Positions 8,005 through 15,450 of a stretch of DNA of 28,043 nt are shown here, piece after piece. How positions within the stretch are numbered: position 1 is the first letter of the stretch; each line of letters begins with the position of its first letter. Both the position numbers and the translations under genes were made by a program. The notes beneath the pieces were generated by a model, which was not told where the DNA came from, ran no database searches, and saw only the letters and a program-made list of their open reading frames with translations. Source of the DNA: an uncultured Lachnospiraceae bacterium (GTDB lineage: Bacteria; Bacillota; Clostridia; Lachnospirales; Lachnospiraceae); the NCBI GenBank assembly GCA_910578085.1, contig CAJTPM010000041.1, forward strand, positions 1-28,043. Reading direction: 5' to 3'.

Positions 8005-9033
8005 TTATTCATACTCTGCAATATCATAAATCAGTTTTTCGGTGTCTTCCCATCCGAGGCAGGGATCCGTGATAGATTTTCCGTAGATGCCGCCGCCGAT
8101 CTTCTGGCATCCTTCTATCAGATAGCTTTCCACCATCACACCTTTTACGAGCCTGTGGATATTGGGATTCAGTCTGCGGCTGTGCAGTACTTCCTTTACA
8201 ATACGGATCTGCTGTTTAAACTGTTTGTTGGAATTATTGTGGTTGGAATCGATAATGCAGGCAGGATTCATCAGATCCCGCTCGTTATATAGTTCCATCA
8301 GGTTATTTAAATCTTCGTAGTGATAATTGGGCAGGCTGCGGCCGTATTTATTCACGGAGCCCCGCAGTACCGTGTGAGCCAGTTCATTGCCTCCTGTTTT
8401 GACCTCCCAGCCTCTGTAGATAAAGGAGTGGGGGTGCTGTGCCGCATAGACGGAATTTAACATGATGGCAAAGTCACCGCTGGTAGGATTTTTCATACCT
8501 GCAGGTACGTCGAAGCCGCTGACTGTCAGGCGGTGTTGCTGATCCTCCACGGAGCGGGCGCCGATAGCCACATAGGAGAGGATATCGGAGACATAGCCCC
8601 AGTTTTCAGGATAGAGCATTTCATCTGCACAGGTTAAGCCTGATTCGCTGATGGCGCGGATGTGCATTTTGCGCATGGCGATGATGCCGGCCAGAAAGTC
8701 TTCCCGCTTGTTTGGATCCGGCTGATGGATGATGCCTTTATATCCGTCACCGGTGGTGCGGGGTTTATTGGTATAGATTCTCGGAATGAGGATCAGTTTA
8801 TCTTTTACTTTATCATTGATCTTTGCCAGCCGTTCCACATATTCGCAGACAGAATCTTCATTGTCGGCAGAACAGGGGCCGATGATGACTAAAAATTTGT
8901 CGCTGTCTCCGGTGATAACGGCGCGGATCTCGGAATCTCTGATGCGTTTTAACTCGATCAGTTTAGCGGGCATGGGATATTGCTCTCTGATCTCGTCCGG
9001 GGTTGGCAATAGCTTTATAAATTCAAATGACAT
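8005..9033 (-). CDS. aroF: 3-deoxy-7-phosphoheptulonate (DAHP) synthase, class I
   Basis: The enzyme condenses phosphoenolpyruvate with erythrose 4-phosphate, the first step to chorismate and the aromatic amino acids. The class I-alpha (AroF/G/H type) landmarks are visible: IIGPCSADNE, PRIYTNKPRTTGDGYKGI, AIGARSVEDQQHR, PAGMKNPTSGDF, CIIDSNHNNSNKQ, VMVESYLIEG, and SITDPCLGW near the end. The ATG at 9033 is preferred to a GTG at 9042 because AAAGGAG ends only about two bases before the GTG but lies well spaced for the ATG. This gives 342 residues, normal for the class. It has its own strong promoter and is followed by the BlaI-like operon 91 bases downstream on the same strand. Which aromatic end product inhibits it cannot be told. 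Confidence 0.95.
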   Translation of the reverse strand: MSFEFIKLLPTPDEIREQYPMPAKLIELKRIRDSEIRAVITGDSDKFLVIIGPCSADNEDSVCEYVERLAKINDKVKDKLILIPRIYTNKPRTTGDGYKGIIHQPDPNKREDFLAGIIAMRKMHIRAISESGLTCADEMLYPENWGYVSDILSYVAIGARSVEDQQHRLTVSGFDVPAGMKNPTSGDFAIMLNSVYAAQHPHSFIYRGWEVKTGGNELAHTVLRGSVNKYGRSLPNYHYEDLNNLMELYNERDLMNPACIIDSNHNNSNKQFKQQIRIVKEVLHSRRLNPNIHRLVKGVMVESYLIEGCQKIGGGIYGKSITDPCLGWEDTEKLIYDIAEYE

Positions 9034-9072
9034 GTGATGCACACTCCTTTGTATGGGTTTTAAACCTTACAT

Positions 9073-9101
9073 ATTATACATGATAGTGTATAAAGATGCA
9101 A
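9073..9101 (-). promoter_or_regulatory. Promoter of the DAHP synthase gene
   Basis: On the minus strand, TTGCAT (9096-9101) and a perfect TATAAT (9073-9078) are separated by exactly 17 bp. The start point is expected near 9066, giving a short leader of about 33 bases with no room for a T-box or attenuator. Confidence 0.85.
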
Positions 9102-9140
9102 GAATTTTGTCGGCGTACTTGACTATGATATTGATCTGAT

Positions 9141-9214
9141 TCTGCGTCATCCGGCCAGGCAGGGAGCAATCATATCCGGTGAAGATTGCTCCCTGCCTGG
9201 CCGGATGACGCAGA
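9141..9214. repeat. Perfect 31-bp inverted repeat with 12-base loop
   Basis: The left arm 9141-9171 (TCTGCGTCATCCGGCCAGGC...) is the exact reverse complement of 9184-9214. The loop is ATATCCGGTGAA. It lies 27 bases after the stop of the flippase gene and 40 bases upstream of the -35 of the DAHP synthase promoter. Neither side has a T tract, so it is not a standard intrinsic terminator, though it may still end the flippase transcript or insulate the downstream promoter. Confidence 0.95.
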
Positions 9215-9241
9215 GGTATATTGATAGCATAACATCTGTGG

Positions 9242-10681
9242 CTACATGTTCAGATATTTTCGCAGAGAGATAAGCTGCAGGGCGGCGAGCAAAAGCTGGC
9301 TGGCAAGCAGAGCCCAGAGGTAGCCCTTTATGCCGAATACGGGAATACAGAAAAAGACAAAAGCCAGTCTGACAAGAAGGCTCGCCACGCCGTAAAAGAA
9401 GGAGTACATTGTCTTTCCAAGGCCGTGCAGAATACTGGAGAGGGTTGAATTCATATAGAGGAAAGGGCACATGAAGCCCAAAATCTGTAAATAACTGCCG
9501 GCCTGTTCCTGATGAAAAACAAATTTTCCGAGAGCAGGGCCAAAGAGCAAAAAGAAGCCAAGGCAGAAAAAGCCGAGGAGCAGGCAGTAGTGTACCGAGC
9601 GGTGGACTGCTCTGGCAATGGTGCGCTCCTGGTGCAGGGCCTGTGCCTCGGAGACAGTCGGCAACAGCATGACCGCGATGGAACCGGTGAGGGCGGTGGG
9701 GAATAAGATAAAAGGAAGCGACATACCTGTGAGGATACCGTATTCGCTGAGGGCGGATGCCGTATCCAGGCCGAACAGGCGGAGTTTGTCAGGGATGGCG
9801 ATCGCTTCGATGCTTTGCAGGAGATTCTGGATGACACGCCCGGCAGACAGCGGAACGGCCATCATGAAAAGTTCGGGAAAAAGAGCCAGGATGGAGAAGG
9901 CCGGCAATTTATCAGGCAGGGAATCACTTAAGCGGGCAGGTTTCTCCGTTTTTTTGAAACGGTGCCATAAATATAGAAGGGAGAGGATCGCGGAAGCAAT
10001 TTCTCCCATGACCATACCGGCGACGGCAAAAGAAATATCAGGCGTACTGCCCGGGTTTTCCAGAAGAAATGCCCGGCATAAAAACAGCACGCTGCCTACC
10101 CGCACAAGCTGTTCAAAAAGCTGGCTGAAGGCGGGGAACCCTGCGGATTTTTTGCCATAGAAATAACCGCTCACACAGCTGTGTATGCTGGAGACCGGAA
10201 AGGAGAGAGCCAGTATTTTTAAAAGCGGCGCGCATCTTTCTTCTAACAGAAAACGGACGGCAATTTCCTCACAGTGCAGATAGACAAAGCAGGAGATGCC
10301 AAAAGAGAAGAGGAGAGAAAGCAGCATACCGGTGGCAAGCACGGTATAACTGTGAAGATTGTCCGGGGAAGCAGATACCTTTTTTTGCCCTGTTTTGGGA
10401 AAGCCTGGTGAACTTTTTACGGCACCTGTTGTTGCGGTGATCCGGGAGATGGCAGTCTGGAAGCCTGCCACGGAAATGGAGTAGGCAAGCGCCATGACAG
10501 GACTGATCAGCTGGTAGATACCAATATTTTCGGCGCCGAAAGTGCGGGACAGGAAGATGCGATAAAAAAAGCCGATGATCCGGCTGATGATGCTGGCGGC
10601 GGTGAGTAAAAGGGCGCCGCTTAAGATGCGGCTTTTCCGGATTCTTTGTGTCAGATAAAAGGGGAAAGGGGATCGTTTCAT
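9242..10681 (-). CDS. SpoVB-like flippase of the MOP superfamily
   Basis: This is a polytopic membrane protein of the polysaccharide-biosynthesis/SpoVB/MurJ group, which moves lipid-linked precursors across the membrane during wall or spore-cortex synthesis. The start matches the clostridial SpoVB-like pattern: a short basic N-terminus, then SGALLLTAASIISRIIGFFYRIFL, then RTFGAENIGIYQLISPV. About 12-14 hydrophobic spans follow over 479 residues. The ATG at 10681 has AGGAGG nine bases upstream. An in-frame extension to 10867 would add 62 Phe/Tyr-rich residues from the AT-rich intergenic region and has no ribosome site, so I reject it. It stands apart from groES, which is divergent. Whether it serves sporulation or general envelope assembly is not decided by the sequence. 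Confidence 0.85.
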   Translation of the reverse strand: MKRSPFPFYLTQRIRKSRILSGALLLTAASIISRIIGFFYRIFLSRTFGAENIGIYQLISPVMALAYSISVAGFQTAISRITATTGAVKSSPGFPKTGQKKVSASPDNLHSYTVLATGMLLSLLFSFGISCFVYLHCEEIAVRFLLEERCAPLLKILALSFPVSSIHSCVSGYFYGKKSAGFPAFSQLFEQLVRVGSVLFLCRAFLLENPGSTPDISFAVAGMVMGEIASAILSLLYLWHRFKKTEKPARLSDSLPDKLPAFSILALFPELFMMAVPLSAGRVIQNLLQSIEAIAIPDKLRLFGLDTASALSEYGILTGMSLPFILFPTALTGSIAVMLLPTVSEAQALHQERTIARAVHRSVHYCLLLGFFCLGFFLLFGPALGKFVFHQEQAGSYLQILGFMCPFLYMNSTLSSILHGLGKTMYSFFYGVASLLVRLAFVFFCIPVFGIKGYLWALLASQLLLAALQLISLRKYLNM

Positions 10682-10851
10682 CAAAAGTCCTCCTGTGAAC
10701 AGAGACAGATAACTCTGTTTAATATATGCGGCAGATCTTTCTAAAATAATTATAAAATCATAGTTTTCGATGGAATGAAAGAAAATAAGAGATAATAAAA
10801 GAAAATAAAAGAAAAAATAAGATATAAAAAGAAAATAGAACATATTTGGAG

Positions 10852-10880
10852 TTGCAAAGCTAAACATATGAAACTAATAT
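10852..10880 (+). promoter_or_regulatory. groESL promoter
   Basis: TTGCAA (10852-10857) and TAATAT (10875-10880) are spaced by 17 bp. The start is expected at about 10887, directly before the CIRCE element. The flank 10740-10850 is extremely A-rich and holds no gene. Confidence 0.75.
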
Positions 10881-10892
10881 ATGTTTTAGTTC

Positions 10893-10919
10893 TTAGCACT
10901 CGATTGGAATGAGTGCTAA
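10893..10919 (+). promoter_or_regulatory. CIRCE operator (HrcA binding site)
   Basis: TTAGCACTC, nine bases, then GAGTGCTAA: a perfect match to the CIRCE consensus. It lies in the first transcribed bases of groESL, so HrcA should repress the operon until heat or misfolded protein draws HrcA away from GroEL. hrcA itself is not in the window. Confidence 0.97.
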
Positions 10920-10969
10920 CAAAATGACATTACCGCAGATACAGGCGGAACATTGAAGGAGGTTTTACT

Positions 10970-11242
10970 ATGAAGTTAGTTCCATTAGGCGACAGAGTTG
11001 TATTAAAGCAGTTGGCAGCAGAAGAGACCACGAAATCCGGTATCGTATTGCCCGGTCAGGAGAAAGAGAAACCGCAGCAGGCGGAGGTGATCGCAGTAGG
11101 TCCCGGCACGGAAGATGTGAAGATGGAAGTTGCAGTGGGCGATCAGATCATTTATTCCAAATATTCAGGCACAGAAGTGAAGTTAGACGAAGAGAAATAT
11201 ATTATTGTGAAGCAGGAAGACATTTTGGCAGTAATTAAATAA
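10970..11242 (+). CDS. groES: Co-chaperonin GroES
   Basis: This is the seven-subunit lid of the GroEL chamber. The 90-residue protein has the typical start MKLVPLGDRVVLKQLAAEETTKSGIVLPG, containing the mobile loop, and the family's C-terminal segment EEKYIIVKQEDILAVI. AAGGAGG lies about 6 bases before the ATG. groEL follows after 18 bases, and the pair shares the CIRCE-controlled promoter. Confidence 0.98.
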   Translation: MKLVPLGDRVVLKQLAAEETTKSGIVLPGQEKEKPQQAEVIAVGPGTEDVKMEVAVGDQIIYSKYSGTEVKLDEEKYIIVKQEDILAVIK

Positions 11243-11260
11243 GAGGAGGCGTAAAGCATT

Positions 11261-12883
11261 ATGGCAAAGGAAATCAAATATGGAGCAGACGCGAGAAAGT
11301 CTTTAGAGGCAGGCGTCAATAAACTGGCAGATACCGTGAGCGTGACATTAGGTCCCAAGGGCAGAAATGTTGTTTTGGATAAGTCTTTCGGCGCGCCGCT
11401 TATCACAAACGACGGTGTTACCATCGCAAAGGAGATCGAGTTGGAGGACGCTTTTGAGAACATGGGCGCACAGCTTGTGAAGGAAGTGGCAACTAAGACA
11501 AACGATGTGGCAGGCGACGGCACAACCACAGCTACTGTATTGGCACAGGCGATGATCAGCGCAGGCATGAAAAACCTGGCTGCAGGCGCTAACCCGATGA
11601 TTCTCAGAAAGGGTATGAAAAAAGCGACGGAATGTGCTGTGGAAGCCATCAAGGATATGAGCGCAAAGGTAACAGGCAGAGACCAGATCGCCAAGGTAGC
11701 AGCGATTTCCGCCAGCGATGAGGAAGTGGGCGAGATGGTTGCCGAGGCAATGGAGAAGGTTTCCCAGGACGGCGTTATCACCATCGAGGAATCCAAGACC
11801 ATGCTGACAGAGCTTGACCTGGTGGAAGGTATGCAGTTTGACAGAGGCTATATCTCCGCATATATGTGTTCCGATATGGATAAGATGGAAGCGGTTCTGG
11901 ACGATCCCTATATCCTGATCACAGATAAGAAGATCAGCAACATTCAGGATATCCTTCCTGTTTTAGAGCAGATCGTACAGTCCGGTGCAAAGCTTCTGAT
12001 CATCGCAGAGGATGTGGAGGGCGAAGCGCTCACTACCCTGATCGTCAACAAGCTGCGCGGCACCTTCAACGTAGTAGCTGTGAAGGCTCCGGGCTATGGC
12101 GACAGAAGAAAAGCAATGCTTGAGGATATCGCGATCCTGACAGGCGGCCAGGTGATCAGCTCCGAACTGGGACTGGAATTAAAGGACGCTACGATGGATA
12201 TGTTAGGACGTGCAAAATCCGTTAAGGTTCAGAAAGAGAACACAGTGATCGTGGACGGCTGCGGCAAGAAGGAAGCTATCACAGGCAGAATCGGCCAGAT
12301 CAAAGGCCAGATCGAGGAGACCACTTCCGACTTCGACAGAGAAAAACTTCAGGAGAGACTTGCGAAACTTTCCGGCGGCGTAGCTGTGATTCGTGTGGGC
12401 GCTGCTACCGAGACAGAGATGAAGGAAGCAAAACTCCGTATGGAGGACGCTTTAAACGCGACAAGGGCAGCTGTGGAAGAGGGTGTTATCGCAGGCGGCG
12501 GTTCCGCTTATATCCACGCTTCCAAGAAGGTTGCAGCCATGGCTGAAAGCCTTGTGGGCGATGAGAAGACAGGCGCACAGATCGTGTTAAAGGCGCTGGA
12601 AGCTCCGTTATACCACATTGCCATGAATGCAGGCCTGGAAGGCTCTGTGATCATCAATAAAGTGTATGAGTCTGAGGTTGGCTACGGTTACGATGTGCTG
12701 AAAGACGAATATGTAGATATGGTGGACGGCGGTATCCTGGATCCCGCGAAGGTGACAAGAAGCGCGCTGCAGAACGCAACCAGCGTTGCAAGTACCTTCT
12801 TAACCACAGAATCCGCAGTGGCAAATATCAAGGAAGAAACCCCTGCCATGCCCGCCGGCGGCGGCATGGGCGGGATGATGTGA
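11261..12883 (+). CDS. groEL: Chaperonin GroEL
   Basis: This ATP-driven double-ring chaperonin folds cytosolic proteins with GroES. Characteristic sequence is present throughout: TLGPKGRNVVLDKSFG, NDGVTIAKEIELEDAFENMGAQ, VAGDGTTTATVLAQA (with the catalytic Asp of GDGTTT), AVKAPGYGDRRKAML, EEGVIAGGG, and the flexible GGGMGGMM tail. The length of 540 residues is standard. Arg codons are almost all AGA, as expected for a very highly expressed gene in this background. Ribosome site AAGAGGAGG. The transcript probably ends in the large hairpin 16 bases after the stop. Confidence 0.99.
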   Translation: MAKEIKYGADARKSLEAGVNKLADTVSVTLGPKGRNVVLDKSFGAPLITNDGVTIAKEIELEDAFENMGAQLVKEVATKTNDVAGDGTTTATVLAQAMISAGMKNLAAGANPMILRKGMKKATECAVEAIKDMSAKVTGRDQIAKVAAISASDEEVGEMVAEAMEKVSQDGVITIEESKTMLTELDLVEGMQFDRGYISAYMCSDMDKMEAVLDDPYILITDKKISNIQDILPVLEQIVQSGAKLLIIAEDVEGEALTTLIVNKLRGTFNVVAVKAPGYGDRRKAMLEDIAILTGGQVISSELGLELKDATMDMLGRAKSVKVQKENTVIVDGCGKKEAITGRIGQIKGQIEETTSDFDREKLQERLAKLSGGVAVIRVGAATETEMKEAKLRMEDALNATRAAVEEGVIAGGGSAYIHASKKVAAMAESLVGDEKTGAQIVLKALEAPLYHIAMNAGLEGSVIINKVYESEVGYGYDVLKDEYVDMVDGGILDPAKVTRSALQNATSVASTFLTTESAVANIKEETPAMPAGGGMGGMM

Positions 12884-12898
12884 TCACCCAAGCCATGC

Positions 12899-12961
12899 AT
12901 CAATAGAAACGGAAGGCCCGGCGCAAGTTTACTTGCGGCCGGGTATTTCGTTTCTATTGAT
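12899..12961 (+). terminator. Large hairpin after groEL
   Basis: Outer arms ATCAATAGAAACG (12899-12911) and CGTTTCTATTGAT (12949-12961) are perfect. The inner stem CCCGGC-GCAAG pairs with CTTGC-G-GCCGGG around TTTA. There is no strong T tract after it, so it could be a non-canonical terminator or a 3' stabilising structure for the groESL mRNA. Confidence 0.7.
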
Positions 12962-12968
12962 ATAGGGC

Positions 12969-13256
12969 GCAGCCCTCATCCACAGGAAATGCGAAGCATT
13001 TTCTGTGGATGTAGCATGGCGTTGGCTGACAACAGTGTACGCAGCCCTCATCCACAGGAAATGCGAAGCATTTTCTGTGGATGTAGCATGGCGTTGGCTG
13101 ACGACAGTGTACGTAGCTCTCATCCACAGGAAATGCGAAGCATTTTCTGTGGATGTAGCATGGCGTTGGCTGACGACAGTGTACGCAGCCCTCATCCACA
13201 GGAAATGCGAAGCATTTTCTGTGGATGCAGCATGGCGTTGGCTGACGAGAGCGTGC
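12969..13256. repeat. Four tandem 72-bp repeats, each with a stable hairpin
   Basis: Units lie at 12969-13040, 13041-13112, 13113-13184 and 13185-13256 and are over 90% identical by eye. Each contains arms ATCCACAGGAAATGC and GCATTTTCTGTGGAT (one G-T wobble) around a GAA loop, then a spacer like GTAGCATGGCGTTGGCTGAC. Because 72 is a multiple of 3, several reading frames stay open on both strands, but none has a ribosome site or a recognisable product. Together with 12962-12968 and 13257-13316 this accounts for the stretch between groEL and the next gene. Confidence 0.95.
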
Positions 13257-13316
13257 GCTGAAAAAATCTGAAGGGAATATAAAGTTAATTTTGAACTGGC
13301 AATTTGAGGCTCTGGC

Positions 13317-13502
13317 ATGGATGGTAATATGAGCAGGAAAACAGAAGAATCAAGAATCGCCTACAACAAAATAGCGTTTACATATGATATGTCGAGAGAG
13401 GGGCGGTATACCGGATTTCATAGAAAGGAACTGTCTGAGACAATAGATTTGAACGAAGTAATAACAAATGCACTGCCCATAAAGAAGGGACGATATTTAT
13501 GA
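13317..13502 (+). pseudogene. N-terminal remnant of a class I SAM-dependent methyltransferase
   Basis: The 61-codon frame reads ESRIAYNKIAFTYDMSREGRYT, the helix that opens many SAM methyltransferases (AYNKxAxxYD). It ends before the GxGxG cofactor-binding motif could appear. The last 16 residues (NEVITNALPIKKGRYL) do not belong to the family and hold the ribosome site of tcdA. The frame overlaps tcdA as ATGA at 13499-13502. It is most simply a deletion remnant of a methyltransferase gene joined to the tcdA leader. A second ATG at 13329 is an equally possible start. It may still be translated and couple to tcdA. Confidence 0.55.
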
Positions 13503-14200
13503 AAGAACAATTTTCCCGCACTGCCCGCATTCTTGGCGAGAGCGCGATACAAATTCTCTCAACCTGCCACGTCGCCATTTTCGGCCTCGGCGGCGTAGGC
13601 GGCTACGCCGCCGAAGCCCTGGTCCGCAGCGGCATCGGCAGATTCGACCTGATGGACCACGACAAAGTGGATATCACCAACTTAAACCGTCAGATCATCG
13701 CTACACACAGAACCATCGGCAGAGAAAAAACCGAAGTGATGAAAGAGCGGATGCTGTCCATCAATCCCGATGCCCACATCAAGATCCGCTCCTGCTTCTT
13801 TCTGCCCGAAAATGCGGACGATTTTGACTTCACAAAATATGATTACATCATAGATGCTGTGGATACCGTGACGGCCAAAATCGAACTGGTTCTGCGCGCC
13901 CGGGCGGCGGGTGTCTCTATCATCAGCAGCATGGGTACCGGGAACAAATTAAATCCCGCCATGCTGGAAGTGGCGGACATCTACGAAACTTCTGTCTGTC
14001 CTCTTGCCAGGGTGATGCGCCGCGAGCTAAAAAGGCGCGGTGTGGAAAAGTTGAAAGTGGTTTACTCAAAAGAGGAGCCGCTTAAAATGTACGACAGAAC
14101 CCCGGGCAGCACCGCGTTTGTGCCACCCTCTGCAGGGCTTCTGCTTGCCTCGGAGGTGGTGAAAGATCTGATAAAAGCAAAGCATATACCGATGTTGTAA
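13499..14200 (+). CDS. tcdA: tRNA threonylcarbamoyladenosine dehydratase TcdA (ThiF/E1-like)
   Basis: The enzyme cyclises N6-threonylcarbamoyladenosine 37 of tRNA using ATP. The ThiF/MoeB-type nucleotide fold shows GLGGVGGYAAEALVRSG (29-45), DHDKVDITNLNRQ with the conserved acidic and Arg residues, and IDAVDTVTAK. The TcdA-specific segment SVCPLARVMRRELKRRG (C167) and the C-terminal PGSTAFVPPSAGLLLASEVV are intact. The length is 233 residues. AAGAAGGGA lies about eight bases before the ATG. Arg is coded mainly by CGC here, whereas groEL just upstream uses almost only AGA. That is weak evidence for a different expression level or history. Confidence 0.93.
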   Translation: MKEQFSRTARILGESAIQILSTCHVAIFGLGGVGGYAAEALVRSGIGRFDLMDHDKVDITNLNRQIIATHRTIGREKTEVMKERMLSINPDAHIKIRSCFFLPENADDFDFTKYDYIIDAVDTVTAKIELVLRARAAGVSIISSMGTGNKLNPAMLEVADIYETSVCPLARVMRRELKRRGVEKLKVVYSKEEPLKMYDRTPGSTAFVPPSAGLLLASEVVKDLIKAKHIPML

Positions 14201-14249
14201 GGAAAATTGTACGGACATGATCCTGAGTAATGGCAAAATTTCCGTATAG

Positions 14250-14981
14250 TCAGAGCAGCGAAACAAAATACCGGAATAATAACAGAGCATCCGGTCCGGG
14301 TTTATCAGGCATTCTCTCCGGATGCCACTGGGTGCCGAAGACTGGATCAGAAAAGTGTGAGAAAGCCTCTACGGTTTTGTCGGAGGCACGCTGCATGATC
14401 TGGATTCCTTGGCCGGGTTCGTCAATACACTGATGATGGCAGCTGTTCACGAGCATGTGAGGGCCAAAAAGGGCATGGAGAAAATAGCCGGGCAGATTGT
14501 CGGCGGGATGGAATACATCCTGTTTCGGATGTCTGTGCAGCCGGGGATGGGAAACCTCTCTGATCGTGCCGTGAAAATAGAGGTTGATGAGCTGCATCCC
14601 CTTACAGATGCCGAAGACAGGTTTTTTATGTTGATAGAACAGATCCAGTGCGCGCAGCTGTTCCAGTGTGAGCAGCATGTCGGAAAGCGGGATGTTTCTG
14701 ATATTGCCATCAGGGCATTTTCGGTATAATCCTGAAAAAAAGCCGGATGAACAGGAAGATACAGCCTGACAGTCGGATGGGATATTAAGAAAAGGAAGAT
14801 AGGCGGAAAAAGTGGAGAGCACATCGCCGCCCCCGGGCAGGAGAAGCCCGTCAAAAGCTTTGGGATATTTTTTCACATAAGAAGCATCCGGAAAAATCAC
14901 CGCACCGCAGCCCACCTTTTCCAGGGCGATCTGATAGTTTTTATGAAGATCGGGAGAACCTATGACAGCGACTTTTTTCAT
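14250..14981 (-). CDS. Class C26 gamma-glutamyl hydrolase (PuuD-like)
   Basis: This is a glutamine-amidotransferase-fold hydrolase of the gamma-glutamyl-GABA hydrolase group, which cleaves gamma-glutamyl amide bonds of small molecules. The nucleophile C126 (FGICKGMQLINLYFHGT), H220 and E222 (GTQWHPERM) and the LLPGGGDV oxyanion segment (47-54) are all present. The segment after GGGDV is unlike the usual NPxLYGE and contains several Cys, so the substrate may differ from GABA conjugates. The length of 243 residues is typical. AAAGGAG lies six bases before the ATG. It converges with tcdA, 49 bases apart, with no clear terminator between. No polyamine or GABA genes are nearby, so the substrate stays open. 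Confidence 0.85.
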   Translation of the reverse strand: MKKVAVIGSPDLHKNYQIALEKVGCGAVIFPDASYVKKYPKAFDGLLLPGGGDVLSTFSAYLPFLNIPSDCQAVSSCSSGFFSGLYRKCPDGNIRNIPLSDMLLTLEQLRALDLFYQHKKPVFGICKGMQLINLYFHGTIREVSHPRLHRHPKQDVFHPADNLPGYFLHALFGPHMLVNSCHHQCIDEPGQGIQIMQRASDKTVEAFSHFSDPVFGTQWHPERMPDKPGPDALLLFRYFVSLL

Positions 14982-15111
14982 GAGAGGCTCCTTTGGGGCT
15001 TCTTATGGTATGATATGCGTGGCGGACGGAAAATGTGCGCGTAAAACGCAGAAGAAACAGGTTTTTTATAACGATATGCAGAGAGGACAGATAAAGCAAA
15101 AAGAAATGGAA

Positions 15112-15148
15112 GCGCCGGGACTGCATGGTTACTGTACAGTTCCGGCGC
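15112..15148 (-). terminator. Probable terminator of the copper operon
   Basis: Arms GCGCCGGGACTG and CAGTTCCGGCGC pair over 12 bp with one G-T wobble. Read on the minus strand the stem is followed by TTCCATTTCTTTTTGC, which is T-rich but interrupted. The rest of 14982-15234 shows no supported gene. Confidence 0.55.
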
Positions 15149-15234
15149 CGTGGGATCTCTTTTTCAGGCGCAGGCCTGCAAGAGGAAAAACAGAATATCT
15201 ATGCGGATATAGTGCTAAGATCTTTTGGGAGCGA

Positions 15235-15450
15235 TCACGCTCTGACAATGTCTGTCACTTCATACCCCGCATCGGCAATTGCCTTTTTGAAAACGGCATC
15301 GTCGATTTCTCTGTCTGTCTTCACATAAGCTTTCTTTTCTTCCAGATTCACTTCCGCGCTCACTCCCTCAATTGCGTTCAATGCGTCAGTCGCGTGTTTC
15401 TGGCAGTGCATGCACATCATGCCTTCGATGGTTAATGTCAGTTCTTTCAT
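15235..15450 (-). CDS. copZ: Internal start: CopZ-like copper chaperone within copA
   Basis: Inside the copA frame, AAAAGGAGA (15458-15466) sits seven bases before an ATG at 15450. Initiation there would give a 71-residue protein, MKELTLTIEGMMCMHC onward, the length and shape of a free CopZ chaperone: a beta-alpha-beta metal-binding domain with the CxxC copper site. CopZ carries Cu(I) to CopA and CsoR. The 23 residues between the end of the CopA core and this ATG read like a former intergenic region. Whether the short product is really made is an inference from the ribosome site. Confidence 0.6.
   Translation of the reverse strand: MKELTLTIEGMMCMHCQKHATDALNAIEGVSAEVNLEEKKAYVKTDREIDDAVFKKAIADAGYEVTDIVRA

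Noticed and set aside
10682..10867. 62-residue N-terminal extension of the flippase
   Set aside because: It is made from the A-rich intergenic region, has no ribosome site, and the ATG at 10681 has AGGAGG and fits the family.
12969..13256. CRISPR array
   Set aside because: The whole 72-bp unit is repeated with no unique spacers, and no cas gene is nearby.
12929..13318. Overlapping open frames on both strands of the 72-bp repeats
   Set aside because: They are open only because 72 is a multiple of 3 and one unit happens to lack stops. There is no ribosome site, and start codons fall inside the hairpin stem.
14201..14249. Bidirectional terminator between tcdA and the C26 hydrolase
   Set aside because: GGAAAATT and AAAATTTCC pair only partly and no clear stem with a T tract can be drawn.
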